Shown in pieces: positions 30,201-43,500 of a DNA stretch of 64,000 nt. The notes beneath the pieces are model-generated. The model ran no database searches. It saw only the letters and a program-made list of their open reading frames with translations, and was not told the origin of the DNA. Location of the stretch: contig CM043698.1 in the NCBI GenBank assembly GCA_023935145.1, positions 37,430,001-37,494,000 of the forward strand. The letters are read 5' to 3'. The DNA comes from Bretschneidera sinensis. Taxonomy: Eukaryota > Streptophyta > Magnoliopsida > Brassicales > Akaniaceae. The first letter of the stretch is position 1; every line of letters begins with the position of its first letter. Both the position numbers and the translations under genes were made by a program.

Positions 30201-32222
30201 GTTTGGCATCACATGGCCTGTGACATCTTTGTCCTTGATATTCTCTAATAGAACCTGCTAATAATAAAGCAGATGGAATGGAATATCTCACATGTAAAAG
30301 AAGGGCTGATTACAAGCTTGCTAGTGACAAAAATAACATTGTTCAGTAGTGCATAACCATTTTAACACTATAACAATTTTGTAATTGCCATTTTTGAGCT
30401 TGGGAAAATGAAAATGCAAACCTGAATCACAGTAGGGTGATCTTGGTGGGTGAATTCGTCAGTCCATTGATTGAAAGCTTCTTCCTCTCCATTGATGTAC
30501 TCGTCGACTTTCCCTCTCTCAACAACATGTTCTACCCTGACTTTCATATTTTCATATATTATCTGTACACATTTTCAAGATCTAAATCCGAATATCAATC
30601 TATAGGCCTTAATCCATAATAAATTGTCTTATCAAATAACTGAAGGATCAGAACCATATTCACTCAATAGACAGATACAGAGATATCCAAATTGATAACT
30701 GAAGTGTTTCTTCTATATGCAATATGTGCAAGGAAAATTATTTGGCAAAATAAATATTTTTTTGAGAGGAAAATAAACAACTGTTGAAGGGTTTTATGTT
30801 GTTTTCTTAATCTTGATGAATATTATGAACGAATAGTAAGGAACTGTCATAACAGACATATTAAGAAAGTCTAAAAGTATTTTTTTGTGAATTCGGATGA
30901 ATAAGAATTTTATTAATCACCCAAAACAAGAGTGACAATTGATGCAGTAAATAATTTGCTCTCAGAAGCCTGGTGACATGCGGATAACTTCTCTCTAATG
31001 ATCAGATGACACGTGGTTGCATCAATAATAGACACGTAGCTAAGCAGGTGACGAAGCTGTAATCATTCATAGACTTCTCACATGTAAAAATGGAAACAAG
31101 ATTTCAAGACTAAGCCGTCTCTGAATACGCGACAAGACCCCTCGAAAGAAAAGTGAGATTTTAAGGATCGCACCGTCTGCCGTCTGAGCACGTGATAAAC
31201 TTGCCCCTAAACCACTATGGCAAAGTACACTGATCTCAATTCGGTTCAAATTCATTTCTAAAATACTATCGCCTTCAAAACTGTAATCCTTTCCGTTTCC
31301 TCAAAACCTTAACACTGATAAAGATATCAAAAAGTTCTCAAAATTATCGAAGAGCCCTCGGAGACATCGAAGAGTCGGAGGCATCACCCCCTTTTCCTGC
31401 TCTTACTCTGTGCAGGACTAAAAATTCCAAGCCTCGATAGATTTTCGGCATCAACAACATACATCAAAACAAAATGACAGATTGAAACAAAAACAAACGA
31501 TCAAATCCAAGTATCCCAGTTAATCCTACATAATATTTGATTGAACCCAGAATTTTTCTGTTGAAACAATAATTAATCTAAAAAATAGACTCCTCTGTCT
31601 AAGAGTATTTTACCTTTATCTTATCGGTCTCTGGACACCAAGGATGATTCAATCCAAAATACGCATCAGGGCTCCTCTCCAATATGTTATTCTTCCTACA
31701 AAATGGTAACCAGTGGCTCGCAAACCTTGCAGCCTCCATTAAAGCAAACAGAGTAAGAGCTGAGCCTCCATCATCTGATACATAGACTGAAACCTTCTCC
31801 AACGGATAATCATAAGCCATCACCGATAAGACAGTGTTCACCACACTCATTGGTGGCTCCTTGTAAGGATCAGCAGTGCATATGAAGACATCCAAATCTG
31901 GAAAATCACTCGTTTTCAACACCTTCTCTAGTTTTTCTGGGAATTCTTTGCGGCAGATTGGATATACCCGAAAAGCTTGAGTGGCAACCCACATGAATGC
32001 AAGAACAAGATCAGAGAACACCAAAGCGAGGGATACAGAGAAGGATACCAGGTTTTGGGAGTTAAGGAGTGTTTGTGCATGGTGATAGAGCAGGGCTAAG
32101 ATGGCACACGTGTAAACTGCAGCAAACACACGGTTAAAAGCCGTGCGCCGCCAAGGTTCAAGCGTGTGAAGTGGAGGAGCAGGCGGGGCTTTGCTGGTGC
32201 TGCACTGTCTTAGACACTCCAT
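27247..32222 (-). CDS. CSLG: Cellulose synthase-like protein, G subfamily
   Basis: Membrane family 2 glycosyltransferase. Six coding exons on the minus strand: 32222-31614, 30562-30422, 30254-30129, 29715-29272, 28712-28365, 27801-27247. All junctions are phase 0 and the frame is open for 740 residues. Two N-terminal membrane segments (about 33-80) are followed by the catalytic motifs: DD at 150-151 in VSDDGG, DCD at 309-311, TED at 449-451 and QNKRW at 489-493 (D,D,D,QxxRW). A C-terminal cluster of membrane segments follows, ending YAAFSLVLK. It lacks the N-terminal RING zinc finger of true CesA proteins. Length and style fit CslG, whose members include specialised-metabolism glycosyltransferases; the substrate cannot be read from sequence. 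Two introns hold MITE-like insertions. Confidence 0.93.
28090..28310. mobile_element. MITE-like element in a CslG intron (family shared with 43750-43935)
   Basis: This stretch of the intron between 28365 and 27801 shares the phrase AGTTGTTTTAC, AAACA, TTTTTAGCTC, and a following TTTTG..AAA block with the sequence at 43750-43935 in an ABCF3 intron. No coding capacity. Boundaries are approximate. Confidence 0.4.
28881..29234. mobile_element. MITE-like element in a CslG intron
   Basis: The left end TGTGTTTGGAAGTTTGAAGG and the right end, whose reverse complement is TATGTTTGGGAGTTGTTGGG, are imperfect inverted repeats enclosing about 354 bp. The left part is purine-rich (GGAAAGGAAGGGG) and the right part is its pyrimidine-rich counterpart, so the strand can fold. 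It lies between the exons ending 29272 and starting 28712. Target duplication is not clear. Confidence 0.55.
29850..30075. mobile_element. MITE-like element in a CslG intron (family shared with 49020-49375)
   Basis: Contains TTGATAAAGAAGATGAAAAAATG, AAATAGTTTATTTT and AAGATTATGATTT blocks that recur in the same order near 49020-49150. The right end has a complementary ATTTTTTCTTTG..ATCATAAT stretch. It is non-coding and lies in the intron between the exons ending 30129 and starting 29715. Boundaries are approximate. Confidence 0.4.
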
Positions 32223-34500
32223 TTTGGGGTTAAATCCAATTTGCTTAAACTTGTTCAAGTTCAAGTTATCGATTTAAGCAAGTCGACACTCGCACACCTA
32301 TGTTCGACATTCTTATCCAGATTCGTTGAAATTCCACTATTATCACGAAAAGACTGAACTTTTTTTATATTTTATTCTACATCTTCCAGACATATTTTTG
32401 TTGGTTTACCCTTTCAATATAAGACTTCTTCGTTGTCGGTTCTTTATGCGCATTATATCTATCCTTATCTTATTTACTTTCTGATTTATTAGAACCATAG
32501 GTTATAGATTCCATATGTATGAAACAAGACAAGTGCCGGTAACAACATATTATTAACTGTTAAAATTTGGAGGTGATGAAGTGAACTGCATAAAGACAAA
32601 AACTAACACTAGTAACAAACAGCCAGCGATCGAGAAGAATCCTGTTTTTTCCTCCAAAAATATGTACTGCTACGACAGAAATAAGTTTATTATTTTCGTT
32701 TGTTTCTCTGTTTTGTTATATTTTAAAAATAATTAATTTATTATTTATATTTTAAACAAGTGTTTAATAATAATTCTAATAAAATTTATATTAATGGATA
32801 GAAAAAAATTGACTATTAAAAGAGAAAAAAAATTAAACAAAAATTTTTATGTATTGGTTTTAATTTTAAACAAGGTTTTCAAATAAATTTATATCATTTT
32901 CGTTAAAATTACCATTAATTTTTTTTTATTAAACACATAATTAAAACATAAACGATAAATTAAACATTTTTAAACGTTTGATAATAACCTGATAGAACAG
33001 AAGCTTGACAGGCAGCTTAGAAAGAGATAAGCTACACTAATGACTCATCATTTTCTGCATTGGATTTTGACACCTGTTTCTTCATTCAAACAACCAAATG
33101 GCCGCTTCCCATTGGAGGGCTGTCGCCAACTGGTGACTCGTGGACCTCTCCATCCCAGCAGAAGAGTGAGCTAAACAACCTGTGAACAAAGCCTTGGCCC
33201 AATTCCCACTGTTCAGATCCTGTAATTTGGAAAAAGAGTCAAATTAAAATGTTAGCATTTTTCATCCTACTTTCTTCCTTGTCCAATACGCCTTAATCTG
33301 TAAATATGAGAGAACTACATCTCCATCAATCTCTCAGAAGAGAAGAATAGGAAAAAGAGCATGTAACACAAAAGAAATGCATTGACTTCCAATATAATAA
33401 TTCGTGCAATTTTTTTTTTTGAAGAAAATAAATAAAAGACTATAATATCTTTATCACAATGTTTCATTTAAATACGTTTAATTGAGTATTATTATATGTA
33501 TTAGCTTCTTCATTGATTATTTTATATTTTATATTAATTAAATGTTGTTAGAAATACTATATATAATTGATATAATGATTAATTAGTCTATACTATCTCG
33601 TAAAACTCATTATTATATTACTATAACCCACAACTTATTTAAAATTAAAAAAAATAAGTGATATATATCGAAAAAAATAACTCATATATTACAAAAATCG
33701 AACTTTAAATTTCATTTTTGATCACTAAATTAAAATTTGATCGACATCGTTACATTTGTTTTTTTAAATATATATTTTTTTGATGTATGTCACTACTTTT
33801 TTTTTAATTGTTTTTGGTCTCTCTCACGCCTTTCTTTCCGTTTTCTACTTGATAGCAATCCATTTATACATTTCTAGTCTAGCAAATCAGTGAATAGAGA
33901 TTGGAGTTTATATCTTCAACATTTTCTTTCACGTCTATGAATACATGCATGCAACCTTTTTCATTTTGCTACTTTTTTTTTTTTTTTTTTAAAATACAGC
34001 AAACAACGAAAAAGTACCGGAGGAGACAGTAGATATATTAAGTATATAATTATATTATAAGTAACAAATAATTATTTATTTGTTAAAAATATCCAATGAT
34101 CAAATAAAAAATCTTGATAATATTAATTAATTTATTTTATGAATACTTTAAACTTTATGGTTTAATAGGTTTAGGAACTTTTCAAATATAATAAATTATA
34201 AAATTTCTTATGAAATGGTTGAAATTGAAAGAAAAAAAAACCCTATAAACCAGAAAGACTTGCGTATTTCATAACGCGATGCGCGATTAGCATAAACCCT
34301 ATAAACAAACACCCAATTTTACCAAGACAAAACTAAAACGCCGTCGTTTTCTCCATCCAATTATCATACCCTGGCCACAGTGGGCAGCGCCACAGTTCAC
34401 AGAACTCTCGTCCATTAGCCTACTTTTTCATTTTCCATCTACAAAAGAACAAAAAGGGCGAAAAGAATAAAAATCTTGAGAATTTTAAATCAGCGATTGT
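32223..34500. other. Divergent intergenic region between CslG and ABCF3
   Basis: About 2.3 kb, strongly AT-rich between 32700 and 34250, with no coding region. The right end is the ABCF3 promoter and leader. It includes a near-palindrome, AAAACGCCGTCGTTTT, near 34335-34350. Confidence 0.5.
34335..34350. promoter_or_regulatory. CG-rich near-palindrome upstream of ABCF3
   Basis: AAAACGCCGTCGTTTT is almost its own reverse complement. It stands out in AT-rich DNA about 170 bp upstream of the ABCF3 start. It could be a transcription-factor site in the core promoter; no factor is assigned. Confidence 0.35.
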
Positions 34501-34521
34501 TTGGATCATAGAGCTATAGCA

Positions 34522-37500
34522 ATGACCGAAGTCGCGAGCTCTGTGGTGCACGAGATGCTGGGCCGGAGGGCGCAGGACGTGGACGAGCCAATCATCGACT
34601 ACATCATCAACGTTCTTGCCGACGACGACTTCGATTTCGGAGATGACGGCGAGGGAGCATTTGAGGCCGTCGGCGAGATCCTCGTCGGCACCGGCTGCGT
34701 CACCGATTTATCTGAGTGCCGCATGGTAAGCTTCATTAGTATTTTAAAATTTGCTTTTCATTGCTTAGTTCGGTTGCTGAGAAAGCGTAGGAAATGGGAG
34801 GGATTAGGATTTTGGATGTTTAGTAATAGACGATAGGTTGCGTCGGGGAATCGATTTTTCTATATGAACGGGAAGCCTTGCAATTGATTAATTTTGGAAT
34901 TTTGTTAACATTTCTGGTTGTATTAAGCTGGATTTTGTATCGATTGCCGCCTGGTGTGTTAATTAATTAGTTAATTAACTTCACTGTTTTTTGTTTTGAT
35001 AAGTCACCCTATTATTATCAGGGCGAATTTCAATAAAATACTTTGTGGTGCCCGTGTGGTTTGCCTCGTTTCACTTAAGTCATCGTGGGTTTTTTCACTT
35101 TGGTACCCGAAAAAATGAGCTCAGGTGACTTTCACCTGAGTTATTTAACGGACATGGATGGAAAAACACTAAAGTGATAAACGTAGATATCTATGGGTTA
35201 CCAAAGCATAATAAAACCACAAGGACTTAAGTTGACCAAGCCAAACTACGTGGTATTTTATTGAAATTCACCTTATTATTACTACTACTATTACTATTTG
35301 ATTTACATTGTGTGGTAGCTGATAATGTAGGAAAATGGAAGGAATTGGGATTTTGGATGATACGTTTCTTAGAGAAATTTGGTTTTCGTGCATGAAGGGA
35401 AGAGTGTGCAACTGATTATTTTAGTATGTTCATTAACATTTTGCTCGGGAAAATACATGATAATAGGAAAGGAGAGGAATTAGTGTGCACTTGCTTGCTC
35501 TTTTTTGATTGGGTTTCTACATAATTAAAATCAGGGACCAGCTCTAAGACAGATAGCTAAGGGCCAAGGCAACTAGTTTGTTCAAAATTATCGAGAGCAT
35601 ATAGGAGATTGGAAGGAAGTAGGCTTTAATTTGTTTTTGCAATTGAAATGGCTAACTCCGATATATTTTTTTTAAAAATAAAAATGCATATAAATAAGGC
35701 ACCAAGAGAGGGTGCCAACCAAGTACAAAACTATTATCGACATGAAAAAATAGTAAATTCTATTAACTTTTCTTTATTTACACGAACACTCATCGAACCG
35801 AAAAATTAAGTTGTGTAGCCACATATACTTGACATCCCTAATAGACTTCTCTTATAAAAAGTCCCCCGATTTATGTCGGTTCAAACAATCCAAAAGATGG
35901 AGAGTTTCCTTTTCTCTTTATGTGCTTGAATTCCCGACCAAGCCCATAACTTTACTATAATGGAATTGGCTCCAGCGCAAGAAATACCAAGTACCGAGAA
36001 AGCCATCTCCCACAAATGCCTAGTCCAAGAATATTACAATAAACGGTGATGAAAAGATTCAACTTCCTCCAGGACAAAGATTGCAATGGTTTGCTAAAAG
36101 TCTTCCTCTTATGTGAAGAATATCAATTGTCAAGAGCTTACACTAAGTTGCCTCCAAGCAGAAAAAACAACCTATATAGGGGCAGAACTTTTCCATAGCT
36201 TTCTAAAGGAATTTAGAATTTCCTTCCATATGGAGTTTCTCCAACTGGGCTTTGAAGTAAGACTCGACATAAAAAATATTTCTCTTTTTTAGTAACCACT
36301 CCACTTCTATCCTCATGTAAATCTATCCTCACTCAATACATATTCTCAAAAAAGCATTGTAAGCATTAAAGTCCCCAGTCTTGGTACTTTCTGGCATAAC
36401 GGTGTCCCTATCACTACCATACAATCCCAGCCTCCGACAAAGATACATATGAGCTAACCAAGTATCCCTTATCCCTAGCCAAAGAAAAGATTATCGGAAA
36501 TCAGAGCTCCGACGGATTGTCACCGCACCAAACATCATGCCATAGCCGAATGGATTCTGCATTATTGGGATATTATTTTTCTCTATGAACAGAACATTGT
36601 GCAACTGATTGTGTTGGGAATATTGTTCCGGGTTTGTTTTTCATCAAGCTGTTTCTGAACTTGATTGTTGAATAGGTAAAGAAAATAAATTATATGAACT
36701 GTTAAATCATGTGCTTCTTGTTGTTTTGGTTTTTAGAAGATTATCTACTAAGTAGTGACCTTAAGTAACCCAAATGGTTGCATTAATGTTCCCTCCCCGG
36801 CCCCCCTTTTCCCTAGTTGTGGATTTTTTTTTGCTTTCCTTGGTTTGACATTACGTAAAATTTGAAACATGTGATTATAGTTTAATTTCCGTTATCATAA
36901 TTTTTCTCAGATTATGTGATATGATACACCTTTTATATTCTATTATGGAAGCATTTGTTGTCCTTTAATTTATTTTTGTGTTTGTTTATCGGTTGTGGAA
37001 TTAATGATAGGTTTGTAGCAAACTGTCAGAAAAATTTGGAAAGCATGGATTGGTCAAAGCTAAACCAACTGTGCGGAGCCTCGCTGCGCCCTTAAGAATG
37101 AATGATGGAATGGATGAGGAGGTTCCAAAGAAGAAGCAGCCTGAGGTAACAGATGGTCCTCTGCTGTCTGAACGTGACCGAGCAAAGATAGAAAGGAGAA
37201 AGAGGAAGGATGAGCGCCAAAGAGAGGTAAGAAATTTTGTAGCAACATATAGTCATGTCAATCTTATAATCAGCTTGGCATGATTAGATGCCCATTTTTT
37301 GGCCATGTTCAGCACAAAGATGATTAGATAGAGGTTCCTAGAGCTTGTAGTTTTCTACTTAACCTCATTATACTTATTAACACTCTGATTATGCAGGCAC
37401 AATTCCAAATGCATCTAGCAGAAATGGAAGCAACTAGGGCAGGTATGCCTGTTGTACGTGTGAATCATGAGGCTGATGGTGGACCAGCTGTTAGGGATAT

Positions 37501-40500
37501 TCATATGGAGAACTTCAATGTTTCTGTGGGTGGTCGGGATCTCATTGTAGATGGCACAATAACACTCTCTTTCGGAAGGCATTATGGTGGGTTCACTTTC
37601 CATTTTTGCATAATTGTCCTTGCTTTTGTGTTGAAAGAACGGAAGAGAAAAAAATGATTGTAGAAGAGAACATGGAAAGAGTTATATTTTAAATATGTGT
37701 TCTCTAACTTTCAGTTGTGATAATAATTTTGTGGTCGGTTATGATTCATGATACAATTCTGTGACTTGTATACAGGCCTTGTTGGAAGAAATGGTACTGG
37801 AAAAACGACTTTCCTTAGGTACATGGCTATGCATGCCATTGATGGTATTCCCCCTAATTGCCAGATATTACATGTTGAGCAAGAAGTGGTTGGGGATGAT
37901 ACAACAGCCTTGCAATGTGTTCTTAGTTCTGATGTAGAAAGAACCCAACTTTTGGATGAAGAAGTTCGTTTGCTAGCACAACAGGTCAAATACATACTGT
38001 TCTTTTACCTGAGAAATTTCATGTTTCCAGTGCTTTGCTTTTTTATTTTCATAATTTCTGTATTTTTCCACTTGTAATAAGTGCTTATATGCTCCTCGGA
38101 ATTCCTTCTGACATGCTTGTGATTGTCCTTAAGAGAGAATTAGAGTTGGAAGGTGCAACTGGAAAGGGTGAAGGGCAGTCAAATGGGACAGTTGACAAAG
38201 ATGCTATCTCACAAAGGCTTGAGGAAATATACAAAAGGCTTGATCTCATTGATTCTGATTCTGCAGAGTCTCGTGCAGCTTCCATCCTTGCAGTAAGTTC
38301 TTATTTTATTTTTTTGTCTTGTTGGTGACAGAAAGTGACTGATATGCCATAAAACCCTGTCAGGATTTGATTGGTTTTACATCACTCAAATTTTGAAATT
38401 TCCATCATGTATGACCCATGATCTGGTTGGTTTCTTATAAGATTCTTAATTCTTACATAATAGGGTCACAGGCCCACTCCAGCTGAATGTAAGTAAACCT
38501 AAAGATTCTGCCTGTTGGTGGATGAATCATGGCGCCTAAGTACATTTGGGTTCCTTTATTGTTGAGGCAATATTAGTAAATAACAAAGGAAAATTTCAAA
38601 TTAATCCTTTTGCACCAAAATTTGTTAGCTGCATTGTTATCTGATGGAGTACACAAGGAAGAACAGATTTAGGGCTTAAATTTAGGTATTATTGAATTTT
38701 GGGTGTTTCTTGGGTGATGGCGGTTCTGTGAAAGATGAAGTTTGAGTTTGGAGAGGTTTATGGGCATCAAAGGAGGCCAAAAAAGTTTTTTTGTTGATTC
38801 CACGTTCTATTTTTTTGGTTGGTATGGAACGAAAAGAATCGGGAGCCTTTAAAGGTGAAGAAAGACCTTTTGCCGTTATTAGAGATAGTTGGTTCAATAC
38901 TCTCAATTTTTGGGCTAGAGGAAATTCTTTTGTAAATAATAGTGACCTTCTAGATTTTGTTGATTTCTTTTCTTGTAATTAGCCTTGGGCTTTGAGTTGC
39001 ACCCTCTTGGTGCTTTTTTAATATATTTTTTACTTATAAAACAAGAGTAGGTATTATTGGTTATTTTGATTATGGGGGTAATTATGTAATTGTGAAAATA
39101 GTATGTGTATTTAGAGTTTTAGTAACTAATATTTTTAACTTTAATAGTTAGTTTCCTTATTTAAGTTTAGTAGTTAATTTCCTTATTGAAAGTATTCCTT
39201 ATTGGATGTGGAATAGGGCTTCTATGATCTCTATATAAGATCTATGTTATTTTTACTTAACTATTGTTGAAAAAACAAACTATTATTGATATTTGCTTGC
39301 ATCCCTGTTATTGGGTTTTGCTTCTTTGCGCCCTGTGTTTGGGTTGCTGCCTTCCTCTGATTGGGAAAATCCATTTGATTTGGATTCTTTATCTTTATTT
39401 TCTTGTTATTGTCCTCTCTCTCCTTTTATTCTACTTCAAATTATGATTGGCTTGTTCCCTTTCTGACTTAAAATATCTCCAGGGACTCAGTTTCTCTCCA
39501 GAAATGCAGCAGAAGGCAACAAAAACATTTTCTGGAGGATGGCGAATGCGAATTGCTCTTGCTCGCGCATTATTTATAGAGCCTGATCTGTTGCTACTTG
39601 ATGAACCTACAGTGTGTTTTGTTTTTGGCCCCCTTCACAGTTTACATTTCATTTTGTAGAGCTTAGTATAAACTTTCTTTCACTTTTTGCAGAACCATCT
39701 TGATCTTCATGCTGTCCTGTGGCTGGAGGCTTACCTTGTGAAATGGCCAAAAACATTTATTGTTGTTTCTCATGCTAGAGAATTCTTGAACACGGTATCG
39801 TTCTTATATTGTTTCATTTGAAATTTGGTGATAATAAGTATTAATTGTTCATTTTTTTCCTACAGCTTTATGATGTCTCTGAAACTGTGCCCTCATTTTC
39901 AGGTGGTCACAGATATTCTTCATCTGCAAGGGCAGAAACTGACTGCCTACAAAGGTGATTATGATACATTTGAGAGGACACGGGAGGAACAGATGAAGAA
40001 CCAACAGAAAGCATTTGTGGCCAATGAGCGAGCAAGATCACATATGCAGGTTTTCTTTGCTGCCCAAATGGCACATCAATGCTGTGTTGTATCATCTGTC
40101 CTTTTGATGATATCTACCATGATTAGATTATGTTAAAGTTATTGTTTGTATGACTGTTTTTGCGTTTATTTACGCATTGTTTTGTAGTGGGAGTGGAGCT
40201 TTAATGATGAGGGTGCATTTGATATGTGTGTGTGTGTGTGTGTATATATGATGAAATTTTTATTCTTGTTTATTCTGGTCATTTTATCCTTTTAAGCTCT
40301 GTTGGATGGTGCTCTTAACCTGCGTCTGTAACCTGGCCTAACTATTGCTAAAATGTGAACCCCTCTTCGACACCTGCCCAAAGTCTGCAAATACCATTTC
40401 CTCACCATAGTGAAGCGTTTAACAGATGTATAATGAACTTGCCATTGGATATATCAATGGTCGGTCGTTTATGGTTGGTAAGTTAACCTTCAAATTATCA

Positions 40501-43500
40501 CCAAATTTATTTCTGTTCTGGTCAATAAATTTGTTTGAATTTGCTGGACACAATCAGATAACTTTAAAGCCACATTTTATTCTTCTTCTTCCTCTCTTTC
40601 TCTCTCTCTGACAGATTTTCAAAATTATAACTTGCATTTTACATCTGAATCTTTTCTTTAATCTGGCAGGCCTTTATTGATAAGTTCCGCTATAATGCAA
40701 AGAGGGCTTCTCTTGTTCAGTCAAGAATCAAGGTGTTTTTCCATTCATTATTTAGGCTGATTTCAAATCTAACATTTAAATCCATGATGTTGTCCTAATA
40801 TTTTTTTCATTAATTTACTTGGGTTCATTGTTTTGTTTGATTTCAGGCGTTGGACCGGATGGGTCATGTAGATGAAGTTGTTAATGACCCTGAGTATGCT
40901 CTTCTTCTATTATTGACCTATACCAAAGCATCTGGAATTTAGAATATAGATGAAATTGCTTCTAAGTTCCTTTTTGGTTTATCAAAATACATATGATCTT
41001 TTTGGCCTTCTTTATGCAGCTACAAATTTGAATTTCCAACTCCAGATGATAGACCTGGCCCTCCTATAATAAGTTTCAGGTTTGGCTTTGTAAAGTAAAA
41101 TTTTGAATTTATGTTTTTAAGTTGTATGCTTTGGATTCTTTGTGGACCAGTGTCCTGTTTGCAATTTCTTTTCCTGTGACTGCTTGTCATGGAAGTCCTG
41201 GTCTTCCTTGCTTCAATGATTTTGAAGTAATGGCATATGCTGATAAACTCTTTCAATATTCTTTGAAGAATTATAGGATATCAATTCTATTTCCTCTTAA
41301 AGTTGACTCAGGTGGAAGCTTATTAGTTATTTTTGGTGTTTTCTTGAATCTGATTGCAGCGATGCATCATTTGGTTATCCTGGGGGCCCCATTTTGTTTA
41401 AGAATTTGAATTTTGGGATAGATCTTGACAGCCGTATCGCTAGTAAGGATGCTTGCCCCTAAAGTTCTTTTCATTACTATTTCATTTGCATATGTATTAC
41501 TTTTTGTGTTATAAGTAATACATAGTGTTTTTTTTTTGGATTTTTTGCTGGAAATGGACATTTCATTCCTGGTGCTGTTGCTTAGGACACCTCATTTTCG
41601 GGCAAACATATACACTTGATGAAATAGTGCTTTCTGTCATATTAGGCATAATGGGGCATATATTCCTCTCTGTGTTTAACTTTTATATATGGGTGTCCAC
41701 ATTGTTATGCAGTGGTTGGGCCAAATGGCATTGGCAAATCAACCATTCTCAAACTAATTTCTGGGGACCTACAACCCAGCTCTGGGACAGTTTTCCGTTC
41801 AGCTAAGGTATCTCATAGGAGTAACTGTTCTTCTAGCTTCTTCCAATTGGGTTGCAAATTTAACATTGATAATAATACTTCTGTGCTGTATCTAAATTGC
41901 TTTTTGTTTGTTGATCATGCTTAAATTATGACTACTCCTTCCCATCGGTGTTGCAGAGATTTTCAGAGTTTAATTTACAATCACTGCTTTGTCTGCCTAG
42001 TTAATTCCAGTGTTCATATTATTATAACTAATTTTATTCTCTCAGCTTCATCATATACTGTATAATGATATGAAATAACTAATATTCTCTGCTAATTCAA
42101 CTTGGAAACTTGAAGCAGTAATCTGATGGAGACTGATATCATTCTGTCAACAGGTTCGTATTGCTGTGTTTAGTCAGCACCATGTTGACGGACTAGACCT
42201 TTCTTCAAATCCCCTTTTATATATGATGCGCTGCTACCCAGTGAGTTTCTTATACTTTTCAGTTAATTGTTTTCATTTTGAATTCATGGTTTTCTATGCT
42301 AGTAATGAATTTGTTGTTTTCTGGAGCTCTTATAAGCGTAGGAAGATCTACTTCCTGAAATTTTCTAGGCTCCCAAACATTGTTAGGGAAGAAAAAATGT
42401 AGGTTTCCACCTCATCCAGTGTTTTCCAGTCTAAATAGAAAACTATTTCTCTTTCCTTCTTTAGTTTCTATAGCATGACAAAGCAAAAGAGCAAATCATG
42501 TTGTGCATTGTTACTATTATTAGAAGATTGCATTTAGGGAAATTTTGCTCAGTGCATAGCCATATCTTCAAATCTCCGTTCATGATAAGTTTCAACTCTG
42601 CACAGTCCGTGTAACAAGTTCCCAGTCAGTGCATTTCCTTCTTTTGGTCTTGGGTGGTGGGGTCTGGTTCAATTCTCTGTTGTGCTTATGAGGCTTCATG
42701 CCAGAGAGTTTGTTGGTTGCTCTCTTGCTGTCTTGCAATTTTGAAATAGTCATGCTTGAAATACATTCTGTGGTCAAATCCCTTATTTGGAGTTCTGTTC
42801 TTCCAGGGAGTGCCTGAACAGAAGCTCCGATCTCACCTGGGTTCTTTGGGTGTAACCGGAAATCTTGCTCTTCAGCCAATGTACACATTATCTGGTAAAT
42901 TTCCTCTTTTTTTATGTATGATTGATTTATGAACTGGAGGTTTTAGTTGTTTCTTCAGAATTAAATTTTTAGTTGGAACTGAGGAAGATTTCGTGCTGCC
43001 TGGATGGTTAAAGCCTAGCCATCACAAGTTTGCAAACTCAGTGCCGTTTGATGTTGTTTAAAGAGCAATTTTCACTCTCATTAAAAATCTTTAGTATTTA
43101 ACACTTCTTTCTACTGATTTTCTTAGATAACCTAATGTGTATTTGTAAACTGCTTTACTTATATGTATTTGTAACTGCTCTGGATGCTATATTTAGGTGG
43201 CCAGAAAAGTAGAGTTGCATTTGCAAAGATAACTTTCAAGAAACCACACATACTATTGCTTGATGAGCCATCCAATCATCTTGTAAGTCATGATTCTTAT
43301 CTTTGTTTCTTTTATTGCGTTTTGGTAATATAGGACATATGGTTGGAGAAGTTGAAATATCAAAATTTGATTCCCCCACAAATCCCTGTCACAACCTAAA
43401 GGAAAAAGAAAACAATTCAGGTGGAGGTGGGGGTGGGGGTGGGGGTCTGGTCACAGAAACTGGTTTTATCATGTTCCTTATTACACAAGCCAAATGTATT

